A program made the position numbers and the translations under genes. From Neopestalotiopsis rosae (lineage: Eukaryota; Ascomycota; Sordariomycetes; Amphisphaeriales; Sporocadaceae): a stretch of 64,000 nucleotides of DNA. The notes below the pieces were generated by a model. The model searched no databases. It saw only the letters and a list, made by a program, of their open reading frames with translations, and was not told the DNA's origin. Numbering within the stretch: the first letter of the stretch is position 1; every line of letters starts with the position of its first letter. Location of the stretch: assembly GCA_023078685.1 (NCBI GenBank), contig JALGAS010000008.1:3162001-3226000 (forward strand), given 5' to 3'. Positions 47,301 through 59,379 of the stretch are shown here, one piece after another.

Positions 47301-48717
47301 TGACGCGGATCGAGAAACCGTACTGGACATTGTCGCTGGATGCCGGCACCATATTTCCAAGATCTTTTCGGAGCTCAAGGACGTGCAGCCGTTTGAGATA
47401 TTGAAAAAGGAAAAAGACAAGGCCAACTATCTTCTCACGAACGAGGCTCGGATCATTGCCATGACATCCACTCACGCTGCCATGCGGAGAGGTGAGATTG
47501 CGAACCTCGGGTTTCACTATGACAATGTCGTGATGGAAGAAGCTGCTCAGATTACCGAAATCGAGAACTTCATTCCCCTGGCCATGCAAAAGCCCAAAGG
47601 CGGAACGACAGCTCTACAAAGAGTCGTCCTGTGTGGCGACCACTACCAGAACTCGCCTGTCATTCAAAACTTTGCGTTCCGTCATTTTGCCAATTTGGAA
47701 CAATCCTTATTCTCCCGTCTGATTCGCCTGGGAATTCCAGCCATTACTCTGGACCAGCAAGGCCGCGCGCGTCCCTCGATCGCTGCGCTGTACCAATGGC
47801 GTTATCCTAACCTTGGCAATCTGCCACATGTTGAAAGCTCGAAGGAGTTCCAAACGGCAAACGCTGGTTTCAAATTTGACTACCAATTCATCAACGTGCC
47901 TGAATACAAGGGCCGCGGTGAAATGGAGCCAACTCCTCACTTCATCCAGAATCTCGGAGAAGCCGAATATGCTGTGGCCATCTTCCAGTACATGCGCCTT
48001 CTTGGATATCCCGCCGAGAAAATCAGTATTCTCACGACATATGCGGGACAACGTGCTCTCGTCAAGGATGTGCTGGCCCATCGATGTGCAAAGAATCCCA
48101 TTTTTGGTTTGCCCAAGATCGTGACAACGGTCGACAAGTACCAAGGCGAACAGAACGACTGTAAGTTTATCAAATCTCCCATATACACATGCGATTCCCG
48201 CTGACTAAAGCATGCAGACATTATCCTTTCTTTGACACGCACATCCCGAGTAGGATACCTTCGGGACATTCGTCGCCTCACAGTAGCTTTGTCGCGTGCA
48301 AGACTCGGCCTCTATATCCTAGGTCGCCGAGACGTATTCGAGGCCTGTTACGAATTGAAGCCTGCTTTTGAGCTGCTACTCAAGCGTCCAGATAAGCTCA
48401 CACTTGTCACTGGCGAATTATGGCCCTCGGAACGACTGCAAGCCAACGAAGAGGATGAGCCCATTCCTGGCGAGGCTGTTATGGAAGGCGTGGAACACCT
48501 CGGGCAGTACGTCTTCGAGATGACCAATGCAAAAATCAAGCAATTGAGAGAGGAGCGTGGCCTGCCAGATGCGCAGGTCGTCGAGGTCATGGAGCCTGTT
48601 ATCGAGGAAGAAAGTGCCTATGCTGACGGCGTAGGCGCTGCCGAGGCGGACGAGGAAGATGTGGCGGCAGAAGTTCAGGAGGGATTTGAGGCTGAGGAAG
48701 GTCCTGATGGTCAGTAG
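44317..48717 (+). CDS. cwf11: Aquarius/Cwf11 intron-binding spliceosomal helicase
   Basis: SF1 helicase of 1447 aa, exons 44317-48160 and 48218-48717. The N-terminal half (from about residue 35) is the Aquarius helical ARM-like domain, with LLVLEGLQILESYLWPGY and the TLHFLNMLYDEKVKADEV block. A beta-barrel/stalk region follows, then RecA domains: motif I GPPGTGKT (837-844), motif II MEEAAQ (E1074-E1075), motif III LCGDHYQNSPV, the QGRARPSIAALY block, VTTVDKYQGEQND, and motif VI LTVALSRARLGLYIL. Family role: contacts the intron upstream of the branch site in the activated spliceosome and couples splicing to exon-junction and snoRNP steps. The start is the ATG at 44317, which opens a basic N-terminus. 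The 57-bp intron splits the codon for Y in YQGEQNDY and has consensus ends. The acidic C-terminal tail of about 60 residues is typical of low conservation. Length fits the family. Confidence 0.95.
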
Positions 48718-49657
48718 TGACCGAGGCAGACATGAACGTCTAATGTCTATATGCATATTTATTTTTGTTTTGGGATGAAGATACCATGAACCCAAGGGTG
48801 AGAATGGCAACCAAAAGCTCGTTTATCTATAAGCATTTGATGGCGACTAAGATAGACCATTGAATACATGTTTCAAAAGCCAGACTACTTCTAACAGCCA
48901 GACCACTTCTCTATTCTTCAGCTCATGGAAAGTAGGACTTTGCGGCCGCTTTTGGCGCTGTGGCTATTGGCGCTTTGGCTGAACATCGCCTCGTACGCCA
49001 AAGAAGGTAGCTGATCCTTCTTGTAAACAACTAACCTACCCAAATCACTTAGTGTACGGTGACCAGAGATCAAAACCTATGCGTTTCTCATTACTATTAT
49101 AGTTCTTTCTACAAGAAGGTCGTAGCATTCCCATTTTTGCAACATTTGACAGCGGGTCAATTGGACCAAGAATCATGAAGTTAGATTACATACGAAGACC
49201 CGCTGAAGATACATGCAGTATAATTATAAGTGCATTCCATACGAGCGAGTCAGCGCTAATCAACGGCTGGAACTCTCGCTAACGGGTTCCGCCCCGCTGA
49301 GTAGGTAGGGAACAACAAGCCCCTGATCTCGTGAACCTTGTCCAGAAGTTTGAGACGCTCCTGCTCCTTATTATGGCGACACCCGAACCTTTTTCTCAAG
49401 GGACCCCGATTCTCTTCTGTGATATTCTGAAAAATTCTGGCAGCTGTTTTGGGTTGCATTCCCAAGCGTGGGGATACATATTGTCATTGTTTGAATAGAC
49501 CAAAGATTAGGGCAACGTCATTGACGCTGGTTGGCGAAATAAGCTTTATTTAAAGCTATCAGGGCGTCTTGGCAGTCTTTCCCCCCTAGCTTCCAGCAGC
49601 TTTTCGACGATCCCACCCGGGCCGCCGACAGAGACATTTGTGTATGGCAGCGGCGAT
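48718..49657. other. Intergenic spacer between Cwf11 and CorA
   Basis: This spacer between two co-directional plus-strand genes holds the Cwf11 3' UTR and the CorA promoter. Small frames (for example 49,256-49,465 minus) have no support. The frame of the CorA exon is open some way upstream of the chosen ATG, so an upstream exon is possible but not evident. Confidence 0.5.
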
Positions 49658-51704
49658 ATGCCAAGAAACTCGGAGGACAGCACGCCTCCGCCGGACGTGT
49701 CGCTGCACGCGCCGGAGGTGACAGTATCGGTATCCTCGCCTGGGCTCGACGGCGTGCCCTCCCCCGGCGCCGCGACACTGCCCCGGACCTCGCGAGAACG
49801 AGACGAGCACCACCAACAGCGCGTCCGCTACGCTCCCAACATTGACACGCAAATCATTCCTCCGCAGGATGACACGCACCTGTCGCCCGTCACGGTGACC
49901 AGCCCGGTTTTTCGGGGGCCGACGCGCTCGGATACGGAGCTGTCGCGCATGAGCATTCGGAGGCGCAATGCCGCGCGCGTGAGCACGTTCAAGACCATCA
50001 AGGAGGTGGACCTCAATGACTTCGCGGAGCCAGGATGGCAGGCCGGCGCGGAGCCGGGCGTCGACACAACCAAGCCCGATGGCGGCCAGGCCGTCATGGG
50101 CCTGCATGCCGAGTGCCAGATCACCATTGTCGACTTTAGCCAGGACGACCTGGCGATCCACGAGCTGGACAATGACGAGATGATTGAGTTCCTGAAGGAG
50201 CCTCAACCTGAGTGGGTCAAGTGCCGGTGGATCAATGTCAATGGGCTGAGCTGGGATGTCATACAAGCCCTTGGCAATTACAAGAGTCTGCACAGGTTGG
50301 CTATTGAGGATATTATGAACACAAGGAATCGAACCAAGGTCGACTGGTGAGCACAAGGTCTCAGAATGGAAACTGTGGCTTGAGGCGATTGCTAATGATG
50401 TATACAGGTATCAACACCACGCTTTCCTGGTCTTTACCTGCCAGAAGCTAGTCAAAATGGTTGACAATGACAGTAGCGATGAATCAGACGACGATGCCTT
50501 TGAAATTTCAAGCGTCAATAGTCACAGCTCTGATAGCGGCATTCAGAAAAAGTTCAAAAAATGGTGGTCATCCGGTCAAAAGGGAAAATACAAGTCCGCA
50601 GACAGTACCCTTGAAAGAGGGAACACTATGCCTATGAACGGCCCGCTGGAACACCAGGCGACTGGTCTATCGGATGTCTTCAACCCCAGTACACTTTGCA
50701 CGCTTCAGAGGTATCGTGCTTCGTCGAATGAGGCGCGAAACGACTTCATGGAGAGGCATAGCGCGCTGGCGTCCAGAGATCTGGCCGTGACTGCGGAACA
50801 GGTTGCCATGTTCCTTACCTCCGATAACACGGTTATTGCCTTCTTTGAGCAGTCCGCCGACGACGTGGAAAAGCCAATCTTGGCGAGACTTGCTAGTCCG
50901 GAGACTATACTGCGACAGTCTTGCGATGCGTCAATGGTGGGACAGGCAATTATTGATGCCATCATCGACATGGCCATCCCCGTAGCTAATTGCTATGCCG
51001 ATGTGATTGCCGATTTGGAACTGGACGTTCTGCTGCGACCGAGCATCAAGCAGACGCGCAGTCTTTATATTATACAGTCTGAGATTAACAAGATGGCTGG
51101 TCTCATCAATCCGATCGCGTCCATCATATCAGCAATGCGCGACCACAAGACTACACTTTCACAAAACGACGCCACCAACCAGCTTCAAAACCCGGTGGAA
51201 GGTGTCATCATTACACCCATGACCCATACATATCTGGGCGACGTGTACGATCACTGTGTCTTGATTGGCGAGAACCTGAATACGATCAGGAAATCGGCTG
51301 ACGGAATGATTGATCTCATCTTCAACACTATCTCGGCGTACCAGAACGAAAGCATGAAACAGCTGACCGTGGCGACCATCATCTTCTTGCCGTTGACTTT
51401 CTTGTCTGGATTCTTTGGACAGAACTTTACCGACTTTCCCCAGATCGAAGGCAGTGTCAACCTATTGTAAGTTATATTCCCAGATATCATATGCTTGTGT
51501 TTGCATGCTCACGCCGTCTACAGTTGGTATATTGCCATTCCCGTTACCGTCGGTCTCGTCCTCATTCTGATGAGAGAGGCCATGGTAGAATGGTTCAAAT
51601 CGCTCTTCCTCCGCCGAAAAGTCTGGACCGTTCGCAAGAGACGAAAGGCGCACGAGGACCGCACAAAAGCACATCGCAGAATGAGGAGTAAGAGGGGGTT
51701 TTAG
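49658..51704 (+). CDS. CorA-family divalent cation channel (Alr1/Mnr2 type)
   Basis: Protein of 642 aa, exons 49658-50346, 50408-51466 and 51524-51704. It has the fungal CorA layout. A long disordered, Ser/Pro-rich N-terminus is followed by the cytosolic funnel (from WINVNGLSWDVIQAL), which is interrupted by an acidic Ser/Asp-rich insert near residue 250. The long stalk helix follows, then TM1 (TVATIIFLPLTFLSGFFG), the pore-loop signature, TM2 (FWYIAIPVTVGLVLILM) and a basic C-terminal tail. The signature reads GQN (567-569) where nearly all characterised Mg2+ channels have GMN. Family role: Mg2+ uptake at the plasma membrane (Alr1) or vacuolar release (Mnr2), as a pentamer. Location cannot be decided from sequence. 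I chose the ATG at 49658 because the frame upstream has no ATG nearby; a GTG at 49640 is not a credible eukaryotic start. A large antisense frame is a GC shadow. Confidence 0.92.
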
Positions 51705-53371
51705 ATCCAGAAAGGAAAAAGAAATGGGATCCTATTTGGATGAGAAAGTACGGTTTAAGAAATACTATATACTGATACCCTGTTTGTTTCAGCGAAAATT
51801 CTTATAGCGCTGATTTCTGCGACTCGAAGTACGGAAATAATGTCTTCTTGATTTATAGAAAGGTAGCCAAATTGAACCATCAGAAAAATCATATGCCGAC
51901 TGCCCTTGCAGATCTAGTGAAGGATTCAAGTAATTGCTCATGTCCTGAGAGAAGAATTGTACTCGTAGAAGAATTACTTGAATGTGACGCATGTGTATTT
52001 CTGTGCAGTCCGTATCAGCAGTCTGCACATATGTTTGTTGCCTTGCCGCATCTGTTCAGTAAGGCTGCTATTGTTGTAGGTGATGTTTTCATGAATTTTT
52101 AGAGTTTCTTGAAGTTGGCGAGACAGGTAACGCTGCATTACCTGACGTGACGCATCACACCTGCTTCAAGCATATCCATGCGAACGCCGCCTGACTACAC
52201 ATTTACGTACATCCGCAGTGCTTGGTAAGTCATGGAGAACTCCCATCGTTGAATGCTCGAGAAGTGGCGTACGAGGTCCTGGTTTCCAGGCTAGAGGATA
52301 TCCTTTTTCTTATCGCCGGGGGTGACTTGAGTCAAGTCTGTGTTGTGGAGTCACACAGAGCACATCGCAGCAAATTCACGCCATGACATTAGGACCCGGG
52401 CTCTCCTTGCTAGTATTACCCACAAGTGACTATTCACGGCGTCCAGATTTATTCAATGGCTTGCGGATCTGGCGTACGACAGATGCATGCCTCTTGGTGG
52501 TAGTTGCGTGCATCCGCCTTGCCGCTGATGCGTGGCGCGAGCTAATCTCTCCCACTTGCTACTGAGCTACTAATTAGCCTTCGCTACCAAGGTATGTACT
52601 TACATACCTAGGCAGACTGTAGACATCCCGCAGGACGTCTGTGAATTATTGCGTCTGCCGCACTACATCACTCGCACATAACCTAACACGATAATGTGCA
52701 GACAGCATTCGATCTGCTATGTCTTTACATGTACTGGATACATGCGATACCTAGCCCTTTTGGCACAGGCCTGCTGGAAAGGAACTGTCTCCATTCACGT
52801 ATAATAACTAGATGATTATTAAAGCAAGTACCAGTTTCATTTCAGACCCATCGTCAGGATGGTAACTGGTCACAATATTGACACGTTGTGGTATTGTATT
52901 GTAGCAAACATACAACGGAGTGTCAAATGAGAGCCAGTACAAAACGTTTTAGGGATCATGCCGACCAAATACGTGAGTATGTGCAGGTGAGCGGCGGTTT
53001 AGCAAATATCTGCAACAGCTCATAGCCTTAGAAAATAGCCTAGTAATTCGGTGTCTTAGCCCTTGTTGAAGTCTGTCGTCGTAAATATATCTTTATCCAT
53101 ATATAACAGATACCTCCGTACTAATGTTGAGTAGGTGGGTGTTATAGCAATTTAGTGGATATCCATTGCAGTGAAAATCGACACTAATGGTGAATTCAGA
53201 TATTGAAGAACGAAATATGCGGCTTTTTAAATGCTCAACGAAGCTAAAATAAATATTAATTGGAAATTGCGTTAATTCATTTCACTATCGTGCTATGGAC
53301 AAGTCAAAGCTAAATTCATTCTGTACACAGGCTTTCCGCCACTGCAGTTCAACACCCGGTTTCAGACCGGA
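51705..53371. other. Intergenic spacer, start of the accessory block
   Basis: This 1.7-kb spacer lies between the stop codons of convergent CorA and AAA+ genes. It becomes AT-richer rightwards (52.8-53.3 kb). No frame shows family similarity. A palindromic TACTTACATACC-type motif near 52,597 resembles motifs in the other spacers. Confidence 0.55.
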
Positions 53372-55729
53372 TTATAAATTCCCTGGATTCAGAATCTGCT
53401 GTGCCTCGATTCGCATCTCAGCCAGTGCCTGGAGCTCTGGTAATCCAACTGTCTCAACCTCCTCGGCGTCGAGCAACAATGCACTCTTCATCAAGCTCTT
53501 GATTTCTCTCCCGTTGAGGTTGATTGCGGCTAAAACATCCAAGTCCTCGTCATTCACACGCACTCGATCTGGGCCAGCTCGAGCAAGCAAGTTTCTCCAG
53601 ATTTCTTTGCGTGCATTAGAATCCAAATCTTTATACGCGAGGAAAATGTCGACGCGAGATTGGAATGCAGGATCAAGGACCTGTATTCTGTTGGTAGTGA
53701 GGAATATGACTCCCTGATATCGCTCAAGGTGGCGAAGGAAAACTATTTTCTAATTAGACTCATTCTTCGATTCGGAATTCATGGAAATTTACTTGATACC
53801 AGTTCGTTCCTTTCAAGGTTCTCAAGCGAACGAGTAGTCAGAAATATGTCGGCTTCGTCTAAAAGGAGAATAGCTTTCCAGAGCGTACAACACTCTAACG
53901 CAAGCGTCAGAGACTTTTCCATCTCGCGAGGGTTCGTTCCTAGATCAGAGGCATTCAAAAGATAAAGAGGCAGCCTGGACTTTTCTGAAACTATCAATTT
54001 TGTCAGTCAAGCCAGAGTGAGTAAGAATTAGCGAGGATAAAACTCACTTGCTTCCGCTGTTAATGTCTTTCCCACACCCGGAGGGCCAAACATGAGAGCA
54101 CAAAGTCCCTGACCTACGAAGTTTTCCATTTAAATAAGCAATATTCACGGAATCTTCAGGGACTAATACCGGCCTACCTTTTCCGGGAACAAAATCCATG
54201 TTCAAGGCTTTGTTTCTATGCTTGACCGACGCTAGAACCAGCTCCTTACGTCTTGATGGAAGCACCAGTTTTTCAAACATCTCGTCGATCCAAGTGATCT
54301 CATGTAGTTCATCAACAAAGAGCTCACCTATTAATCAATTAATTTTGGAATTTTAGGGAGAAGTTATGGCTGAAAGACTTACACCACTCTTTGCTTTTCA
54401 AGTCAAAACCTTTGACACATGGACAGGCCAACATGCTGTGATCCTCTTCCAATGGAGTCAGGTCCTCGACACGACGAAAATTTTCAATATCGACGCCTCG
54501 GGATTTGCTGCCGAAAGAAGATCGGATTCGATTACTGCTATCATCGCTATCGTCTGTTTCTTCTTCGCTCGGTTGATAGTCGCTCTCGTCTTCTTCACGT
54601 ACTTGGGATTTGGAGTCTTTTGGGTTCTTCACTTGCGTTTCGGCTGTTTCTCTTTTCGTTTTTGAGAATGGAATAAGCTCACGCTCTGCTCTGTCCTGGC
54701 ATCGATAATATGCACACGCGTCCACAATGACCCTTCCCGACACCTAGTACGAGATGTTAGCGCTGAATTCCTCAGTGTACTTATGATATTTAGAATACAT
54801 ACAGGCTTCTCAACCGTTGTTACCTCGCCCCACTTGGAGGTTTCCTGGACGACCTTTGTTGCTTGAGACGCCCTGAAATGATAACCACGAAGGCTCTCGA
54901 ATTTTTTGCCTCTCGTTATACATTCACTTTGAACGTCTTGGCGTCTTTTGCTCTCGACAAGAGCTAGAGGCAGTAGTTCGAGTGTGTCTATCGCTCGGGT
55001 CTCCTTGTAGTCGAGGATATGGACTGTCTTTGACGCAAATCCACATTGACTACCATTCCAGTCTACGTAATGGACAGTGAAACACCAAAATCTGGTTTTT
55101 TGAGGAGGCTCACGGAGTTCGCAAGTGCACAGCTTGAAGATCGCTGTGGCGCTGTGATACTTTCCCAGGACGAGCTCTCCCGGAGCAAATATCATCCAGA
55201 GTGACTCAAAAGTACAAAGTCTTGTACTCTTGATCCTTCCAAGCTCCGCCAGATGATCTGCAAGACTTTGCCGAAAGAGGTCCTGCAATGGCCGACCTGC
55301 CTTGTACTGTTCCTCCAAGTATTCATTGAGCTTGTCCCATCGATGGAGGGCAGGCTTGAATGGAGGGGAAAGTTCCAGCTCACGTGGCTTGTACACAAGT
55401 CCAGGGTAGCCAGACCAGACCTTTTGGACAACATCTCGTGCGAGTTGTCCACGGATGACGATTGAATGAGTTTCCCACGATTTGGAAGATGAATGTTTCC
55501 CTCGATGCTGGCGCATACGGTGCACGACATCGTATCCCTGCGATTTGAATTTCAGCTCTTTCTCTTCCTCTTGCGCATCAGCATATTCTGACCAGCGCAT
55601 ACAGCAGCTGCAGTCCGCATCGCTTGTGGAGTACAGAGTCTTCAGCTTGGAATTTTCCTGAGCGCGCTCGGGGAAGATATTCTGAATGATGGAGTCTTTG
55701 TAGGCTTCGGTCGTCTTGAATTCGGTCAT
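53372..55729 (-). CDS. Fungal AAA+ ATPase with DUF7025-like N-terminal region
   Basis: Protein of 690 aa in six exons: 55729-54803, 54743-54383, 54327-54178, 54113-54048, 53990-53793 and 53742-53372; all phases agree. Residues 1 to about 310 form a conserved fungal N-terminal region with the LWMIFAPGELV block, which I relate to DUF7025. An acidic low-complexity linker (near 350-400, EEDESDYQPSEEE) follows, then one AAA+ module. Walker A is MFGPPGVGKT (K495-T496), Walker B is ILLLDEAD (D546, E547), sensor 1 is FLTTNR, and an arginine-finger candidate sits in PAFQSRVDIF. Key residues are intact, so ATP hydrolysis is likely. Genes of this type are expanded in filamentous fungi and mostly uncharacterised; I cannot name a substrate. 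It is divergent from the HET gene with 1.3 kb between start codons. Base composition is more AT-rich than in the housekeeping genes to the left. Confidence 0.85.
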
Positions 55730-57055
55730 TGTAGCGTTCGATATCCAGAAAGTTTAGGCGTCTCGAAAGAAATGTGGTCGAATAAGAATGGTGTTAACAA
55801 AAGTAGGTGAAAATTGGATGGAATTGACGACCTGAGTTGTCTAGTATGTAATCCTAGAATCCGCCATACATAGGACGAAGTGCTACGAAAATCAATTCGT
55901 CGTTTTATATTCTTTTGAACTATTCCAAAATTGATACCAAGCACGTCATTTCGCTGCAGCATCTCGGCAGGAGGTAGAGGGTGATGCAATAGCCTTGCTG
56001 CAGGCGGACTTTTTGTAATTATTTTTTCTGCATCTGATCGAGGCTGCGCATCGGCAATCCAGTTTGAAACCTGCGCGAACGTTCAGGGCGCACGTCTTTG
56101 TGCAAATCAAATGATTTTCACGATGAGGGTGTGCCAGATTCACCCAATTGAATTCCTCGATGATTTGTAGATGCGGGTGGAGGAAACCTGATCTCGTTGC
56201 CCAATACTATTGTTTATGGTGCCTTGACATGACTTGGGCAGCAATATAATTTGTTGCCTTGATTCTAAGCATACATCGGTACGATATCTTCTCGGAACGG
56301 TCGCTGACGTTCTCGGACTTGACATAGTGGCCACGAGCCATGAATATATATTTCATTGCCATTCAGACAGCACTCAGATCTTTGTGTCGATCGCGTTGTG
56401 CAACAAAATAATTTTCCCTTTCTGTATTTGTTTATTGACGTTCTCAGTTATTTAACTACTTTCTTTTCTTGTAAACTGTTCACACCCTATCACAAGTCAC
56501 AGCCACAAATGATGTTGGTGCGCGACCTTGCATCAGGTATCCAGGTGCCCGCTTTAGGTGTGCAATCCTACAAAACCCCCTCACCATAGTTTTAAAGTTC
56601 AGGCAACCGTGATGCATCCAATAATTTCAGTGGCATTGCAGCTGTAGTCTGATCAATCAGACTGTGCAAAGCGATTGCTTACGTGGCAGGCTCACATCAT
56701 TGCCCGCGATTGGTTACCAACACGATTCCAACTATTCTTGCGGTTTGTGCATTCTCGTTCTTGACATCATTGATGCCATTTTTGCAGCGTGATTGATGCA
56801 GGCTACGTTACCACCATATTTACACTTCTTCAAGACTCTGTAATGGACTAGACGAAATGTTGGAGACCTACGGATTTCCAATGTCTTTCATTTCCCGGCA
56901 AGCATAGAGGCATGGCTTATTTGGCTGCATCAATTTGCGACCGTCAAAATCGGCGTATCCTTTCTGATAATTAATCCTGGAAGCTATTCATTTATCCACT
57001 GTGAAGACCGCTTGCTCTTTCGACCGAGTATACGTGCGGTAACTTTTGCATTATC
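55730..57055. promoter_or_regulatory. Divergent spacer, AAA+ / HET
   Basis: This 1.3-kb region holds the promoters of both divergent genes and a short aldo-keto-reductase-like relic (56509-56850). A Cys-rich minus-strand frame at 55,946-56,143 (65 codons, no signal peptide) is present, but I do not count it as a gene. Confidence 0.5.
56509..56850 (+). pseudogene. Possible aldo-keto reductase relic (5' fragment)
   Basis: A 26-residue frame at 56509-56589 reads MMLVRDLASGIQVPALGVQS then YKTPSP and a stop. It resembles the N-terminal strand of aldo-keto reductases (LxSGxxIPxLGxGxYKSP). About 200 bp further, in another frame, VIDAGYVTT (from 56789) resembles the next conserved block (ALDAGYRHIDTA) but lacks the catalytic context. 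No later AKR motif (Asp/Tyr/Lys/His tetrad) follows before the HET gene. This suggests a decayed or truncated gene copy. The match is short, so chance similarity remains possible. Confidence 0.3.
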
Positions 57056-59379
57056 ATGGCGCCCTTTACGTATTCGGAACTCGGAGGAGACTCTGTGAGA
57101 CTTCTGAAAATACATTCTCTGGACTTTTCCAATCCTGATTCCTCTCGTCTGGAAGTTGTCCATGTTTTGGATTCGGACCTTGTCAACACCCGATATGAAG
57201 CAGTCTCGTATGTTTGGGGCTCATCAAAGCGACGAAAAAAGGTCACATTTGTCGATGGCAGTATCTTGAAAATCACAACCACACTTAAACAGGCATTGCC
57301 TCGCCTGATTGCAGCCTCTACCACTGGAATGCTATGGATTGATCAACTTTGTATCGATCAGGGTAATAATGGAGAAAAAAGCCAGCAAGTCCCGAAGATG
57401 GGACTAATATACACTCATGCAGAACGTACTTTGGCATGGCTGGGTGTTGTACCTGACGCATATACGCGTTTCTCTCGTCTTATACCTACTATACATGGAG
57501 TGTTGGATACTTGGATCAAGATTCACGCAGAAGACCCATTATTGGAATGCCCCGATCATCCAGCCACTCATGTTTCAGCTTTTCACTTACTCAAACAAAT
57601 CGTTCACAATCGAAGAATCATGGAAAGCTCCGACTGGGGCGCCATGCTAAAGTCATCAGGTGCAGTAGGATTTTATAGCGCGACGGGGGAATGGGCAATG
57701 GGGACCAGGACGGAGATAGCGGGGGGATACCTCAGGCTTCTATATCGAATGAGAGGCGGCACAAAGGAGTATAACTTCCAGCCCGACTACGACGAACCTC
57801 GGAGAGACATCGCACTCAACGGAAATTCCAAGAAAAGTAATCTGGAGGAGTTGGAAATATTGGCACGTGAGGATGCCTTGATATTCTACTCCTACTGTGC
57901 AGTCCTCAACATTGGTACAACCTTAGCAGAAGGCAAAACCGAAGGCCTTGTTCCAAGTCTTGATACGATCGTTAAGAATCTCTGGCCTCTAATCCAGCAT
58001 GCAATTGGTCACCCATGGGTAAGTCATGATACTTTCGTTCGGGCGGCAGCATTTGGACTAAAAAGAAAATGTAGTGCACAAGAGTCTGGATTATGCAAGA
58101 GGCCAAGCTTTCCAAGAATGTTGAGTTCCTAGTAAACGATGAACTATTCAAGCCTCAGGATATTCTCCGTCTACGCGATCTACTTCAATTTTGTCACGCT
58201 GCCCTTGGCAATGCCAGCGCCTATGAGAAGGATTCGCACGAAGCCAAATGGTCACATTTTTTCTCACGTCGCGATGGTCTAGATCCCCTCAGCGGATATC
58301 TCATCAGGCGTATGCTTCATACTCCATTAGCAATTGAGGCCGCATCGGACCCTCGGGATCTAATCTACGGCTTACTGCCTGTATGCACACCAGAACCCCA
58401 TCTGCCGACGACAGATTATGACCTCAATGTATCGCAAGTCTACTCATCGACCACCAGATACTTCTTGGCGCGGCATAACAGTCTTTGGGTTCTTCAGTAT
58501 TGCTACAGTCCTCGTAAAGTAATTACTCTCGATCACGAAGACTCTGGGCGAACAGATCTGCCGTCATGGGTTCCAGACTGGTCATGTCACCCTTTGATGA
58601 CGCCTCTGTCGACTTTATACTTTCCATGCATATTTAACGGAGGACCCAGATGCGAGATGCACAACGACGGAAGGCTCTTCTACTGCCCAGAGTGCGGAGA
58701 CGGGGGAATTTCCTACAGTGCATCGGGTCGAAGGGGTTACGTGGCAATTGAGGAGAACTCATTGGAAGTGTTGACCATACGGGGAAAGGTCGTCGACCAA
58801 GTCATGGACCTCGTCTTCGAGCCCGAGGACCTTGATTGGGCTCGCTACTTGAGTGATATATTTCGCTCACCCAAAGGTGACAATCGGGTCACGTCACACA
58901 TGAATGAGATATTCATGGTAATAATTGAACGTGCCGCACGTTTTCGAGATGTTACAACACCTCTAGGACGAAGGGATCTTCTAGAGTTTCTCCTCGTCAC
59001 TCCCTTCCTATACCAGACGTTCCCGTTCAGATCTCACAATCTGAGTAAGGAAGATGTGCTACGCCATGCGGAACAAGGTGATGCATCGCATCCAATGTTC
59101 CGTCAACCGGAACTCTTGAAGAGATGGTACTCAGTCCTGCTTGGTAGAAATTTTGCTCTAACACATCGCGGGTTCTACCTCGGACCCGATACCATGCACA
59201 TAGGGGACCGTATCGCAATTATTCATGGGTCCGAATTTCCACTCGTAATCAGACCAGTGAACGAAAATGAACAGACATATGTATTCGTTGGGCAATGTAT
59301 GATTCGAGACCAAAGGGTCATGTTTGGGGATGCAATCGATTGGGAAGAAGCGGACGCGCAGGTTTTCAGATTAGTATGA
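57056..59379 (+). CDS. HET-domain (heterokaryon incompatibility) protein
   Basis: Protein of 755 aa, exons 57056-58018 and 58075-59379. The HET domain begins at about residue 47 with YEAVSYVWG, followed by LPRLIAASTTGMLWIDQLCIDQ (about 81-102), the QVPKMGLIYTHAERTLAWLG block, and, across the intron, WCTRVWIMQEAKLS. The remainder has the usual HET-protein C-terminal elements, including DPRDLIYGLLPV, a WVPDWS block and a closing YVFVGQCMI region. No NACHT, WD40 or ankyrin repeats are fused to it. Family knowledge: HET domains act in fungal non-self recognition and can trigger cell death when heterokaryons are incompatible; most copies have unknown partners. The 56-bp intron has a GTAAGT donor and an AATGTAG acceptor, and removal restores the conserved VWIMQE. 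It is divergent from the AAA+ gene, and the AT-rich surroundings fit an accessory locus. Confidence 0.92.

Noticed and set aside
49586..50356. 256-codon minus-strand frame opposite the CorA N-terminus
   Set aside because: It is a shadow of GC-rich third positions in the real exon. It is Arg/His/Ala-rich with no domain, and the plus-strand gene closes in frame through three exons.
55946..56143. Cys-rich 65-codon minus-strand frame, possible small effector
   Set aside because: There is no signal peptide and cysteine spacing is irregular. It falls in the promoter zone of the AAA+ gene.
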